Assembly: GCA_013003425.1 (NCBI GenBank)
Contig: JABDJB010000018.1
Location: 48,540-112,539, forward strand
Direction of reading: 5' to 3'
DNA length: 64,000 bases
Source: Gammaproteobacteria bacterium
Lineage (GTDB): Bacteria; Pseudomonadota; Gammaproteobacteria; Steroidobacterales; JABDKV01
Below are positions 8,796-16,880 of the stretch, one piece after another (position 1 is the first letter of the stretch; the number at the start of each line of letters is the position of its first letter). A program made the translations under genes and the position numbers. The notes under the pieces were generated by a model that saw only the letters and a list, made by a program, of their open reading frames with translations, had not been told where the DNA came from and searched no databases.

Positions 8796-9725
8796 TCAGT
8801 CCTTGGAAAAATAATCATGTGACTGGTACACCCCGGTTTGCTGTTTTTGCAGCTGCATCAACACGTCATTGGCCAGCGAACTGGCGCCGAACCGGAACAG
8901 GTCCGGTGTCATCCAGTCGTTACCCAGCGTCTCGTGCAGCATGACCAGATACTGGATCGCCTGCTTGGCTTTGGAAATGCCGCCAGCGGGCTTCATGCCG
9001 ATCTTGCGATCGGTCTCGTAATAAAAATCGCGGATGGCCTGCAGCATTACCAAGGTAACCGGCATGGTTGCCGCCGGCTGGATTTTTCCGGTCGAGGTCT
9101 TGATGAAATCGGCGCCGGCGTGCATTGCCAGCACGCTGGCCCGACGCACCCGGTCCAGGGTGCCGAGCTCGCCGGTTTCCAGGATCACCTTCAGGTGCGC
9201 GTCGCCACAGGCTTCCTTTATCGCCGCTATCTCGTCGTATACCAGGCCATACTGACCGGAAAGAAACGCGCCGCGGGAAATCACCATGTCGATTTCGTCG
9301 GCACCTTCTGCGACGGCCATACGCGTGTCTTCCAGCTTCACCTCACGAGGCGCCATGCCGCTGGGAAACGCCGTTGCAACTGAGGCAACGTTGATGTCGT
9401 GACCACTCAGCGCTTTTTTGGCCACGCCAACCATTGTCGGGTACACACACACTGCTGCGACATGCGGCAGCCCTGCCATGGTGTCGTGCAGGTGGATGGC
9501 TTTCTGGCACAACTGCCGCACCTTGCCCGGGGTGTCCTGGCCTTCCAGCGTGGTCAGGTCGATCATGCTCAGCGCAAGCCGCAGCGCCTCGACCTTGGAT
9601 TCTTTCTTTATGCTGCGCGTGCAGAAGCGCGCGGCACGTTCGGCCACGCCAACCTCGTCTACCCGCGGGACCTGGCTAAGGTCAGGCAGCCGGTTCGGCT
9701 GGATATGCAGGGCGGCGTCAGACAC
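8796..9725 (-). CDS. deoC: Deoxyribose-phosphate aldolase
   Basis: Class I aldolase, 309 aa, splitting 2-deoxyribose-5-phosphate into acetaldehyde and glyceraldehyde-3-phosphate. The Schiff-base lysine lies in [15 protein letters not shown], the proton-relay lysine in [10 protein letters not shown], and the catalytic acid in [12 protein letters not shown]. It belongs to the longer DeoC type with an N-terminal extension of about 45 residues. Its 5' end overlaps deoD by 8 bases and its 3' end is 3 bases from the aldehyde dehydrogenase, which would remove the toxic acetaldehyde product. Confidence 0.96.
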   Translation of the reverse strand: MSDAALHIQPNRLPDLSQVPRVDEVGVAERAARFCTRSIKKESKVEALRLALSMIDLTTLEGQDTPGKVRQLCQKAIHLHDTMAGLPHVAAVCVYPTMVGVAKKALSGHDINVASVATAFPSGMAPREVKLEDTRMAVAEGADEIDMVISRGAFLSGQYGLVYDEIAAIKEACGDAHLKVILETGELGTLDRVRRASVLAMHAGADFIKTSTGKIQPAATMPVTLVMLQAIRDFYYETDRKIGMKPAGGISKAKQAIQYLVMLHETLGNDWMTPDLFRFGASSLANDVLMQLQKQQTGVYQSHDYFSKD

Positions 9726-10431
9726 TGCGCTTTACCGTCTCCAGGGCGATCTTGATCATGTCGTCGAATGTCGACGCGCGCTCATCGGCAGTAAGCGCTG
9801 CGCCGGTACGGATGTTGTCACTTACCGTGCAGATTGCCAGTGTATCGACATTGTGCTCAGCACCCAGTGCATAAAGGCCCGCCGCCTCCATCTCCAGCCC
9901 GAGTATGTTGAACCTTTCCATGATGTCGAACATCGCCGTATCGGGCGTGTAAAACAGGTCCGCCGAGAACAGGTTGCCGACCTGGTACGGCGCCCCGTGG
10001 CGGGCCGCAATCTCGACTGCCTTGCGCAGCAGCTTGTAGCTGGCGATGCAGGCGTAGTCGTAGCCGCCGAAACGCATGCGGTTGACGCCGGAATCGGTGC
10101 ACGCACCCATGCCGATGATGATGTCGCGCAGTTTGGTCGCAGCGTTAACAGTGCCGCAACTACCGACCCGAATGATGCGCCTGACGTCATATTCGGTCAT
10201 CAACTCGGTTGCATAGATGGACACCGACGGTATTCCCATGCCGTGCGCCATGACCGAGACCGGCACACCCTGGAACGAGCCGGTAAACCCGAGCATGTTA
10301 CGTACGTCGGTCACCTGGCGCGCATCGTCCAGGTAGCTTTCGGCAATGTAGCGAGCGCGCAGCGGATCGCCCGGCATCAGCACCGATTCGGCAAAGTCGC
10401 CGCGCGCGGCATTCATGTGCTTGGTAGCCAT
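9718..10431 (-). CDS. deoD: Purine nucleoside phosphorylase, DeoD type
   Basis: Hexameric-type purine nucleoside phosphorylase of 237 aa, close to the 239 aa of the E. coli enzyme. It cleaves purine (deoxy)ribonucleosides with phosphate to base and (deoxy)ribose-1-phosphate. Recognisable stretches are [15 protein letters not shown] (phosphate binding), [32 protein letters not shown] and [10 protein letters not shown], which carries the catalytic Asp. It is the first gene of the six-gene minus-strand unit, with the 95-bp gap 10432-10526 holding its promoter opposite the divergent amidohydrolase. The ribose product needs phosphopentomutase, encoded 3 kb upstream (deoB). Confidence 0.96.
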   Translation of the reverse strand: MATKHMNAARGDFAESVLMPGDPLRARYIAESYLDDARQVTDVRNMLGFTGSFQGVPVSVMAHGMGIPSVSIYATELMTEYDVRRIIRVGSCGTVNAATKLRDIIIGMGACTDSGVNRMRFGGYDYACIASYKLLRKAVEIAARHGAPYQVGNLFSADLFYTPDTAMFDIMERFNILGLEMEAAGLYALGAEHNVDTLAICTVSDNIRTGAALTADERASTFDDMIKIALETVKRSV

Positions 10432-10526
10432 AAGCTCCCGTTCCTGCGATATAACGCGCTATTCTCTCACGCAGACTGGTTGGATTACACCCGTCGACGC
10501 CCTATTATCGCCTCCAAACTGCACCG

Positions 10527-11951
10527 GTGAGTACCATGACTTTACGCCCCCTGATCGCCTGCTGCGCCGCCCTGCTGAGCGCCTGCGCCACCAACCCCAC
10601 GGCGGGCGACCGCCGCACCTCGGTGGATCTGGTTGTCGAGGGCGACTACGTCCTGACCATGAATGGCGATGAAATGATCGCATCCGGCGCGGTTGCCATC
10701 TCCGCGGGCGAGATCGTTGCGGTCGGTAAGGCGGCCGACATCGCAAAACGCTACTCATCCACCCAGACCATCAGCGGCGAGCAAACGGTGGTGATGCCGG
10801 GGCTGGTCAATGGCCACACCCATGCGGCCATGAGCCTGTTGCGCGGTATTGCCGATGACCTGGAGCTGATGCAGTGGCTGCAGGACTACATTTTTCCTGC
10901 CGAGGTTCGTTTTGTCGACGAAGAGTTTGTACGTATCGGTACTGAACTGGCGTGCTGGGAGATGATCCGTGGCGGCACTACAACTTTTGTCGACCTCTAC
11001 TATTTTCCCGATGCGGTTGCAGAAGCAGTGGAGCGCTGCGGGCTGCGCGCCATAGTTGCGCCGACGGTGATTGACCAGAAAAGCCCGGATGCCGAAAACG
11101 GTGCGCAGTCGCTGGCCCAGGCAGCGGAATTTGCACGGCGCTGGAAAGACCGCAATCCACGCATCATTCCGGCGATTGCTGCTCACTCGGTCTACACGCT
11201 GCCGACCGAATGGGTGCGCAAGGTGCGTGATGCGGCGTTCGAAATCGGCGTACCGACGACCATTCACCTGTCTGAATCACCGTTCGAGACCCAGGTGATA
11301 CGCGAACAGCACGACAGCACGTCAACAGAACTGCTGGAGCGGCTGGATTTTTTTGATAACCCGGTTATTGCCGCGCATGTTGTCTGGCCAAGCGACAGCG
11401 ACAAGCAGAAGCTGGCACAACACGGTGTCGGTGTGATTCACAACCCGACGTCAAACATGAAGCTTGCGTCAGGCGTCTCGCCGGTGAGCAGCATGCTCGC
11501 TGCCGGCGTAAAGGTCGGCCTGGGTACCGACGGTGCGGCCAGCAACAATGACCTCGACATGTGGGAAGAAATTCGCCTGGCCACGTTCCTGGCCAAGGTC
11601 AGCGAAATGGACCCGACCGCACTGCCCGCCCGTCGTGCTCTCAGCCTGGCCACAGCCGAAGGCGCCGCGGCCATTGGTCTTGGCGACCAGGTCGGCCAGC
11701 TCGCTCCGGGAATGCGGGCTGACCTGATCCAGGTGTCATTGGCTGACCTGAGTTTCGTGCCGATCTACGGCGTTATTTCACACCTGGCCTATGTCGCCGA
11801 CGAACACGACGTGACCACGGTGATCGTCGACGGTCGCATTTTGATGCGTAACCGCGAGGTGCTGTCGATTAACAAGTACCGGCTGCGACGTGAAGCCGGC
11901 GAACTGACCGCGCGGATCAGGGCCGAGCTGGTCACTGGCCAGGACCGGTAG
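10527..11951 (+). CDS. MTA/SAH deaminase-type amidohydrolase with lipoprotein signal
   Basis: Amidohydrolase-superfamily deaminase of 474 aa, of the 5'-methylthioadenosine/S-adenosylhomocysteine deaminase (TRZ/ATZ) type. The metal site is visible: GHTHAAMSLLRG near residue 97, TIHLSESPFE, AAHVVWPSD, and GLGTDGAASNNDLDMWEE with the metal-binding Asp. The N-terminus (LIACCAALLSACATN) has a lipobox, so the mature enzyme would be lipid-anchored outside the cytoplasm, unlike the usual cytoplasmic enzyme. GTG at 10527 and ATG at 10536 are both possible starts. It is divergent from deoD and fits the surrounding nucleoside theme. Confidence 0.87.
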   Translation: MSTMTLRPLIACCAALLSACATNPTAGDRRTSVDLVVEGDYVLTMNGDEMIASGAVAISAGEIVAVGKAADIAKRYSSTQTISGEQTVVMPGLVNGHTHAAMSLLRGIADDLELMQWLQDYIFPAEVRFVDEEFVRIGTELACWEMIRGGTTTFVDLYYFPDAVAEAVERCGLRAIVAPTVIDQKSPDAENGAQSLAQAAEFARRWKDRNPRIIPAIAAHSVYTLPTEWVRKVRDAAFEIGVPTTIHLSESPFETQVIREQHDSTSTELLERLDFFDNPVIAAHVVWPSDSDKQKLAQHGVGVIHNPTSNMKLASGVSPVSSMLAAGVKVGLGTDGAASNNDLDMWEEIRLATFLAKVSEMDPTALPARRALSLATAEGAAAIGLGDQVGQLAPGMRADLIQVSLADLSFVPIYGVISHLAYVADEHDVTTVIVDGRILMRNREVLSINKYRLRREAGELTARIRAELVTGQDR

Positions 11952-12028
11952 GGATAACGCCGCCGCTACGCATTCCGGCGGCGGAGACGCCTGGCTATTA
12001 GTCACCTGGCGACCAGCCACTGAATCAG
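11952..12028. other. Convergent intergenic region with a GC hairpin
   Basis: A short gap between the convergent deaminase and lipase genes contains an 8-bp inverted repeat, CGCCGCCG at 11958-11965 and CGGCGGCG at 11976-11983, with a 10-base loop. It could help end transcription, but no T-run follows on either strand, so I do not call it an intrinsic terminator. Confidence 0.35.
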
Positions 12029-13042
12029 TCAGTCCACGGCTCCCCGTTTCGAGGCCGACTCGCTGTGCGCGCCGCGGCGGCTGGCCCGGGATATATCGAC
12101 GTAGTGTGACGGGATGTGGTGCTCGAAGGACAGCTTCCGTCCGAGAACTTTTGGCGCGTCGAGGACATCCTGCAGGCTCGAAAGTGACAGCGCCAGGCCA
12201 GCCATGCGCAAACCGTAACTGGTCGCCATGAGCGGTATGCTCGGGAACTGTAATCTTTCCATGAGCGGTGTGAGGAAACCGGGCAGGATCTCGGAAATGT
12301 GGCAGCTTTTCGGCTCATCATTTCCGCCGTCCACTTTGCTCCAGACCTTTTCATCATGGCCGTCGATCGCGGTGTAAAGAGTGCCGAAGTGCACGTAATT
12401 GCCGGCACCGACACCGGTCGGTGGCAGGTAAGCCACCAGGTCGGGGTCGTAGACGTGGCGGTGCAGGTTCAGGCCCTCGCTCTGCCGGGCGAACCTGCTG
12501 TTTCCAACCATCGGCTGCCCAAACGTGTAGATGCCCTGCAGTGCGGGGGACACCAGTTCGCTGTCAACTATGCGACGCCCGGCGAGTACCGCTATTGCGC
12601 CGCCCAGGCTGTGGCCGGTGACATAGAGATCGCCCTCCAGTGTGGCGAGACGATCGCAGAGTTCGGGCCACAGCACATCCATGCTCAGGAAGAAGCCGCG
12701 GTGCACCCATTCTTCGTCGTCATTATCCCAGATGTGCTTTTCCACCAGCGCGTCGGTCAATACATCAACCAGGTGTGTCGGTTCGGTACCGCGAAAACTG
12801 AGCACGTGAAAACCCTCGTCGAGAGTAATCAGGAAACCGTTCGCGTCCACGGGTAGTGCCGGGTTTCGGACACGGTAGTGATGAATGTCAGGTTCCCTTG
12901 CCGCAACACTGTCCCGCGCAAGAACCTTTCTCAGGGCCTCTCCCTCGCCATAGCTCCACGTTGAAATGAGCGACAGCAGGTAAGTAATATCCGGATCGTA
13001 CGGTGCCCGCGCCTTCTGCCTGATCCTGCTCAGCAGCGACAT
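12029..13042 (-). CDS. Class 3 lipase family protein (alpha/beta hydrolase)
   Basis: Lipase_3-type alpha/beta hydrolase of 337 aa. The nucleophile elbow GHSLGG is at residues 143-148 (Ser145), preceded by VLSFRGTEP and followed by YTFGQPMVGNSRFA, both typical of class 3 lipases, and by HVYDPDLVAYLPP, which carries a likely catalytic Asp. There is no signal peptide, so the protein looks cytoplasmic. The substrate is not deducible; family members hydrolyse acylglycerols or phospholipids. The gene stands alone on the minus strand, convergent with the deaminase gene. Confidence 0.8.
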   Translation of the reverse strand: MSLLSRIRQKARAPYDPDITYLLSLISTWSYGEGEALRKVLARDSVAAREPDIHHYRVRNPALPVDANGFLITLDEGFHVLSFRGTEPTHLVDVLTDALVEKHIWDNDDEEWVHRGFFLSMDVLWPELCDRLATLEGDLYVTGHSLGGAIAVLAGRRIVDSELVSPALQGIYTFGQPMVGNSRFARQSEGLNLHRHVYDPDLVAYLPPTGVGAGNYVHFGTLYTAIDGHDEKVWSKVDGGNDEPKSCHISEILPGFLTPLMERLQFPSIPLMATSYGLRMAGLALSLSSLQDVLDAPKVLGRKLSFEHHIPSHYVDISRASRRGAHSESASKRGAVD

Positions 13043-13250
13043 GCTACTTTCCTCTCGTTACTGTCCTTTCGGTACCGCAACGATAGCGGGGATCGAGAAC
13101 AAGGCCCATACGCAGCTTCCGCAACAGGCGGAGCTTGTTTGCCGGCTATTGCGAGCCTGGAAATCGGTGTGGCAAACAAATGCCGACGCTATGATTGCTG
13201 CCGGTGGTGATTTGCAGCTGAAGCTGGTTTTGCAAAAGCATATTGCCGGG

Positions 13251-13320
13251 TAGTCGCGGCTGGAAGCCGCTCCCACGGGAGTATCTTGCGGGTAAGTCGC
13301 GGCTGGAAGCCGCTCCCACG
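13251..13320 (-). repeat. Two REP-like palindromes
   Basis: Two direct copies of a GTCGCGGCTGGAAGCCGCTC-type palindrome (about 13253-13278 and 13296-13320), each ending CCCACG. Read on the minus strand they give the GGAGCGGCTTCCAGCCGCGAC form. The same sequence family is at 41701-41726, 52771-52925 and 55210-55298, always between genes, consistent with a REP element family in this genome. The core can fold into a GCGGCT/AGCCGC stem. Confidence 0.8.
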
Positions 13321-13393
13321 TCCGCTCCCACGGCCGCTCCCACGGCCGCTCCCACGTCCGCTCCCACGGCCGCTCCTGCAGCCGCTCCTGCAG
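13310..13393. repeat. 12-bp tandem repeat, seven units
   Basis: Seven perfectly phased 12-base units of consensus CCGCTCCCACGG run from 13310 to 13393. Units 1 and 4 end in GT instead of GG, and units 6 and 7 read CCGCTCCTGCAG. The first unit is the tail of the second REP element, so the array appears to have grown from a REP end. It ends 6 bases before the deoB stop codon at 13400. Confidence 0.9.
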
Positions 13394-13399
13394 GAACGG

Positions 13400-14602
13400 T
13401 TACGAGGTGAGGAAGGAAGTGCCGTGGTCCATCGGCGGCAGGCCGAACAGGCTGGCCAGGCTCTGGCCGATGTCGGCAAAAGTGTCACGCTTGCCCAGCG
13501 AGCCCGGGTTGACGGCATTGCCATAGACAATTACCGGGATGTGTTCGCGGGTATGGTCGGATCCCGGCCAGCTTGGGTCGCAACCATGGTCGGCACTGAT
13601 CACCAGCAGGTCATCGGGCGCCATGGCCTCAATAATCCCGGGCAGTTGTTCATCAAAATATTCCAGCGCATCGGCATAACCGGCCGGATCCCGGCGATGA
13701 CCGTACAACATGTCGAAATCAACCAGGTTGGTAAATACTATTGACCGGTCCGGTGCTGACTCCAGGGCTGCAACCGTTGCGTCGATCAGGGCTGCATTGC
13801 CTGTTGCCTTGATTTTTTCGGTCACGCCGCGATGCGCGAATATATCCGGGATCTTACCGATCCCAACGACCTCTCCGCCATCGGCGACCAGCTTGTCCAG
13901 CAACGTTTCTGCCGGCGGCGGCACCGCCAGGTCGCGACGGTTTCCGGTACGCTCGAAGTCACTGGCGCTGGTTCCTACAAAAGGACGGGCGATTACCCGT
14001 CCGATATTGTATTCATCAACCAGTTCGCGTGCCACGTCACACACCTGGTACAGGCGCTCGAGACCGAACGCTTTCTCATGGCAGGCAATCTGGAAAACGC
14101 TGTCGGCCGATGTATAGACAATCGGCTTCCCTGAGCGCACGTGTTCCTCGCCGAGGCTGGCAATGATCTCCGTGCCGGAGGCGTGACAATTCCCCAGCAC
14201 ACCCGGCAAGTCACAACGAGCGATCAGCTGGTCAATTAATGCTGGCGGAAACGTGTCGGTCTTGTCGGTGAAGTAACCCCAGTCAAACAGTACCGGGACC
14301 CCCGCCATTTCCCAGTGCCCGCTTGGCGTATCCTTGCCGCTGCTGAGTTCAGCCGCATAGCCATAAGCGCCATCTATAGTCTTCGGCAGCGTACAACCCG
14401 CCGGGACCTCGCCGCTGCTGTCGCGCGCCGCATTAAACAGACCCAGCCGAGCTAAATTTGGCAGGCTGAGGCTCTGGCCCGAACGCTCGCGAAACTTTGC
14501 GATGCTGCCAAGCGTATTTGCGCCGACATCGCCAAAGCGGCCGGCATCCTCGGTGGCGCCGATTCCAAACGAGTCAAGGACAATTATTATCGCGCGCGGC
14601 AT
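13400..14602 (-). CDS. deoB: Phosphopentomutase
   Basis: Alkaline-phosphatase-superfamily mutase of 400 aa that converts (deoxy)ribose-1-phosphate to the 5-phosphate, feeding DeoC. Visible signatures are the N-terminal [18 protein letters not shown] metal-binding stretch, [12 protein letters not shown] near residue 90, [16 protein letters not shown], and [14 protein letters not shown] plus [10 protein letters not shown], which carry the remaining metal ligands. The ATG at 14602 is preferred over an overlapping in-frame TTG one codon upstream. It is separated from the deoD-deoC unit by the lipase and deaminase genes, unlike the single deoCABD operon of enteric bacteria. Confidence 0.95.
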   Translation of the reverse strand: MPRAIIIVLDSFGIGATEDAGRFGDVGANTLGSIAKFRERSGQSLSLPNLARLGLFNAARDSSGEVPAGCTLPKTIDGAYGYAAELSSGKDTPSGHWEMAGVPVLFDWGYFTDKTDTFPPALIDQLIARCDLPGVLGNCHASGTEIIASLGEEHVRSGKPIVYTSADSVFQIACHEKAFGLERLYQVCDVARELVDEYNIGRVIARPFVGTSASDFERTGNRRDLAVPPPAETLLDKLVADGGEVVGIGKIPDIFAHRGVTEKIKATGNAALIDATVAALESAPDRSIVFTNLVDFDMLYGHRRDPAGYADALEYFDEQLPGIIEAMAPDDLLVISADHGCDPSWPGSDHTREHIPVIVYGNAVNPGSLGKRDTFADIGQSLASLFGLPPMDHGTSFLTS

Positions 14603-14670
14603 CAACTGGCTTCCTGGTGTAGCCAGTCACTATACCATCCGGTATTTGCCGCAGGCTGCGGCGCGAGAAA

Positions 14671-15633
14671 CTATGCCTCGTGGTTGCGGCTGCGCCACTC
14701 AGCCAGGTCGAGCAGGTCAACCGCGCCATCGGCATTGAGGTCCGCCACAGCACTGTACGCATCGTCACCCAGTCGCGTCATGAACGAGCCGCGAATGCTC
14801 TGCATCATGTCAGGGTGATCCGCGTGCAGGTTGTGAACGCTGGTTGCGGCATCGCTGGCCTGTTCCACCGCAGGTTTTCCAGCCGCAGGTTCAGCCGGCG
14901 GTACCGGCGTTGTGGCATCCATGCGCGAACGCAACGCGACAATGTCCGCCAGGTCAACGCGACCGTCGCGGTTCAGATCCACCGACGCATCAAAACCGTC
15001 ATCGCCGGCAGCAAGCAGGAATGAGGCACGCATGCGCTGCAGCATGTCCTCGTTAGAGGCCGGTCGCTGCTGATCGCGGAGCGCTGCCAGATCTTTCAGG
15101 TCAATACGACCATCGGCATGAAGATCGAGGTCAGCAGCAAAACGGTCATCGCCCTCGACGCTCATGAAAGCCGCACGCATGCGGTCAATCATGGAAGTTT
15201 CCTCTGCCGGCCGTGTTACCTGGTTGCCAGGCTGTACTGGCTTGGCCGGTCGTTCCGGCTGTTGCTGGTGACGCAACGCAGCCAGGTCTTTCAGATCAAT
15301 ACGGCCATCAGCATTAAGATCCAGGTCAGCAGCAAAACGGTCGTCGCCCTCGGCGCTCATGAAGGCGGCGCGCATGCGCTGCATCATGGAGTTATCTTCC
15401 GCCGGCCGCGTGACCTGAGGACCATTGTGAACCGGTCTTGCCGGATGCTCAGGACGCTGGGAAGCCTCGGATCCTTGTGGTGACTCAGGCCGCTGCCCCG
15501 CCACAGGACGGGTCTGCACGGTGTCATGACCGGGAACCGGCATAGTGCCTCGCACCGGCCCGCCTCTGCCCCTGGCACGCGTGAATGCCGCTGCCAGCGA
15601 CTGCAAATCGTATCCGCCCGGACCCTTGATCAT
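14671..15633 (-). CDS. Protein with four dockerin-type calcium-loop repeats
   Basis: A 320-aa protein of unknown role. Four helix-loop-helix repeats are seen at about residues 83-124, 148-188, 197-237 and 276-316. Each has a M-x3-M/I-R-x2-F helix, then G-D-D, then a calcium loop such as DLNADGRIDLKD (Asp/Asn at positions 1, 3, 5, 9, 12), then a second helix ending in LR or WR. The loops match type I dockerin or EF-hand loops. Repeats 1 and 2 with their proline-rich linkers (residues 61-125 and 126-190) form an exact 65-residue tandem duplication. There is no signal peptide or membrane segment. The ATG at 15633 has GGAG 7 bases upstream. Confidence 0.75.
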   Translation of the reverse strand: MIKGPGGYDLQSLAAAFTRARGRGGPVRGTMPVPGHDTVQTRPVAGQRPESPQGSEASQRPEHPARPVHNGPQVTRPAEDNSMMQRMRAAFMSAEGDDRFAADLDLNADGRIDLKDLAALRHQQQPERPAKPVQPGNQVTRPAEETSMIDRMRAAFMSVEGDDRFAADLDLHADGRIDLKDLAALRDQQRPASNEDMLQRMRASFLLAAGDDGFDASVDLNRDGRVDLADIVALRSRMDATTPVPPAEPAAGKPAVEQASDAATSVHNLHADHPDMMQSIRGSFMTRLGDDAYSAVADLNADGAVDLLDLAEWRSRNHEA

Positions 15634-15751
15634 GCTGTAACTCCAGCCCTTTTACCCGTTTCCTGTAAGAGGTAACGGCCGGTACGGGCCAGTCTTGAGC
15701 CCGCCAGCTGGCTGAATTGTCACATAAGGTGCAGGTTAAATAACCCTGCGG

Positions 15752-16804
15752 TTATTGTGCGCCCGGCTGCAGTGTCCAGGTCCACTGACGTTTTTTGGTC
15801 CAGCCGCCGCTGGCGTCGCGCTCGAATACATGCGAGACAAAGGTATTGTCGTCAATAATTTCAATTTCGTCGCGCACTGACTTTAACGTGCCATTGGGTA
15901 TGTAAATCAGCCCGGCATGCACCTTGCGCCCGTCCTGTTCGCCAAGTTCACCTTCGAAGTAAACACCACGCGAGCCTGTCTGCTGCATATATACCTTTTC
16001 AGTGACCGGGTTGAAGATAATGTATTTCGACCAGTCCTTCGTTTGCCGGCCGTCTTCGTAGATGCTGACAATCTCGCCAATCACATGCTGCCGGTGCGGT
16101 CCCCAGCGATAGTTCATGCCATAGAATTTCTCTGTGCCGCTGCCCGGACTGAAGTCCGGGTTGGGCGCGCGCCAGCGCCCCGATCCTGCAAGCAGGTGTC
16201 CGACCTGACGCTCCAGTTGCGCCGGCGGTTTTGACCCCGGGCTTACCCGGGCCCGTTCGGGTGCTTTCTCGAGGGGATGACGACGCCATTCCCAGACCTG
16301 GTCCTGTGACCACCCCGCTCCGTTCCTGCTGTACACGATGCTGGTATGCGTATCGCTGTTATCGTAAATGTTCTCGTGACGTGAAATGCTCAGCGTGCCG
16401 TCGGCACCGTACCTGATCATGTCGATAATCTGGAGTTTTCCTGGCTGCACCGGCACTTCGCCATAAACCAGGGTGCCGTCCCAGCCGATTTGCTGCGTAA
16501 CCACTTTCTCCGTCACCGGATTGTAGAGTGCATACAGTGTCCAGTAGGTGGCGCGCTTGCCATCTTCGAACACGCCGCCCAGCTCGCCGACAATATGGCT
16601 GCCATCAGGTTGCAATCGAAACTGCAGCCCGAATGCAGCCGGGCCACCGCGCTCCGGGTCGTACTGCGGATTGTCAGCAAGCCACTGATCGCCGTCATTC
16701 AGCAGGTGCCGCATGTGAGCCCGCATCGCATTATCGGCCACCGCGCCAACCGGAAGCAGAAGCAGCGCAGCCAACCCGGATGCGACAATTGCAAATACTT
16801 TCAT
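15752..16804 (-). CDS. Secreted two-domain protein of unknown function
   Basis: A 350-aa protein with a clear signal peptide (hydrophobic residues 5-22, likely cleavage after GAVA). The mature part is an internal duplication: residues ~30-175 and ~195-345 share a MRHLL/VGHLL start, then F-G-L-Q-F-R / Y-G-M-N-Y-R, H-I-V-G-E / H-V-I-G-E, a short E-D-G-K/R-x-T segment, then Y-N-P-V-T-E-K-V / F-N-P-V-T-E-K-V and a C-terminal strand ending in W-x-W-x-x-x. I do not recognise the family; the pattern suggests a tandem beta-barrel or lipocalin-like fold, which is inference only. Confidence 0.7.
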   Translation of the reverse strand: MKVFAIVASGLAALLLLPVGAVADNAMRAHMRHLLNDGDQWLADNPQYDPERGGPAAFGLQFRLQPDGSHIVGELGGVFEDGKRATYWTLYALYNPVTEKVVTQQIGWDGTLVYGEVPVQPGKLQIIDMIRYGADGTLSISRHENIYDNSDTHTSIVYSRNGAGWSQDQVWEWRRHPLEKAPERARVSPGSKPPAQLERQVGHLLAGSGRWRAPNPDFSPGSGTEKFYGMNYRWGPHRQHVIGEIVSIYEDGRQTKDWSKYIIFNPVTEKVYMQQTGSRGVYFEGELGEQDGRKVHAGLIYIPNGTLKSVRDEIEIIDDNTFVSHVFERDASGGWTKKRQWTWTLQPGAQ

Positions 16805-16880
16805 TCAAAAACTCCTGAGCGTTATCAGTCTGATCCCGCTCCAGGCGCAATGTTCCGGCCTGATCAGACCTTGCGACAGG

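Larger units (their letters stand above)
13043..13399. other. Gene-free interval: plain 5' part, REP-like repeats and 12-bp array 3' part
   Basis: No credible gene is seen in this 357-bp gap between the lipase and deoB genes. The left 200 bases show no recognisable feature beyond space for the lipase promoter. The right part carries two REP-like palindromes and a 12-bp tandem array, listed separately. Open frames through the array translate to Arg-Pro-Leu-Pro runs and are repeat artefacts. Confidence 0.7.

Noticed and set aside
11958..11983. Intrinsic terminator between the deaminase and lipase genes
   Set aside because: An 8-bp GC hairpin is present but no T-run follows on either strand, so it is only noted as a hairpin.
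13251..13393. Possible CRISPR-like repeat array
   Set aside because: The units are 12-bp direct repeats and REP palindromes without unique spacers of constant length, and no cas genes are near.
13189..13744. Open frames across the 12-bp array giving Arg-Pro-Leu-Pro or Gly-Arg-Gly-Ser runs
   Set aside because: The translations only reflect the tandem repeat, run into the deoB coding strand and carry no start or domain evidence.
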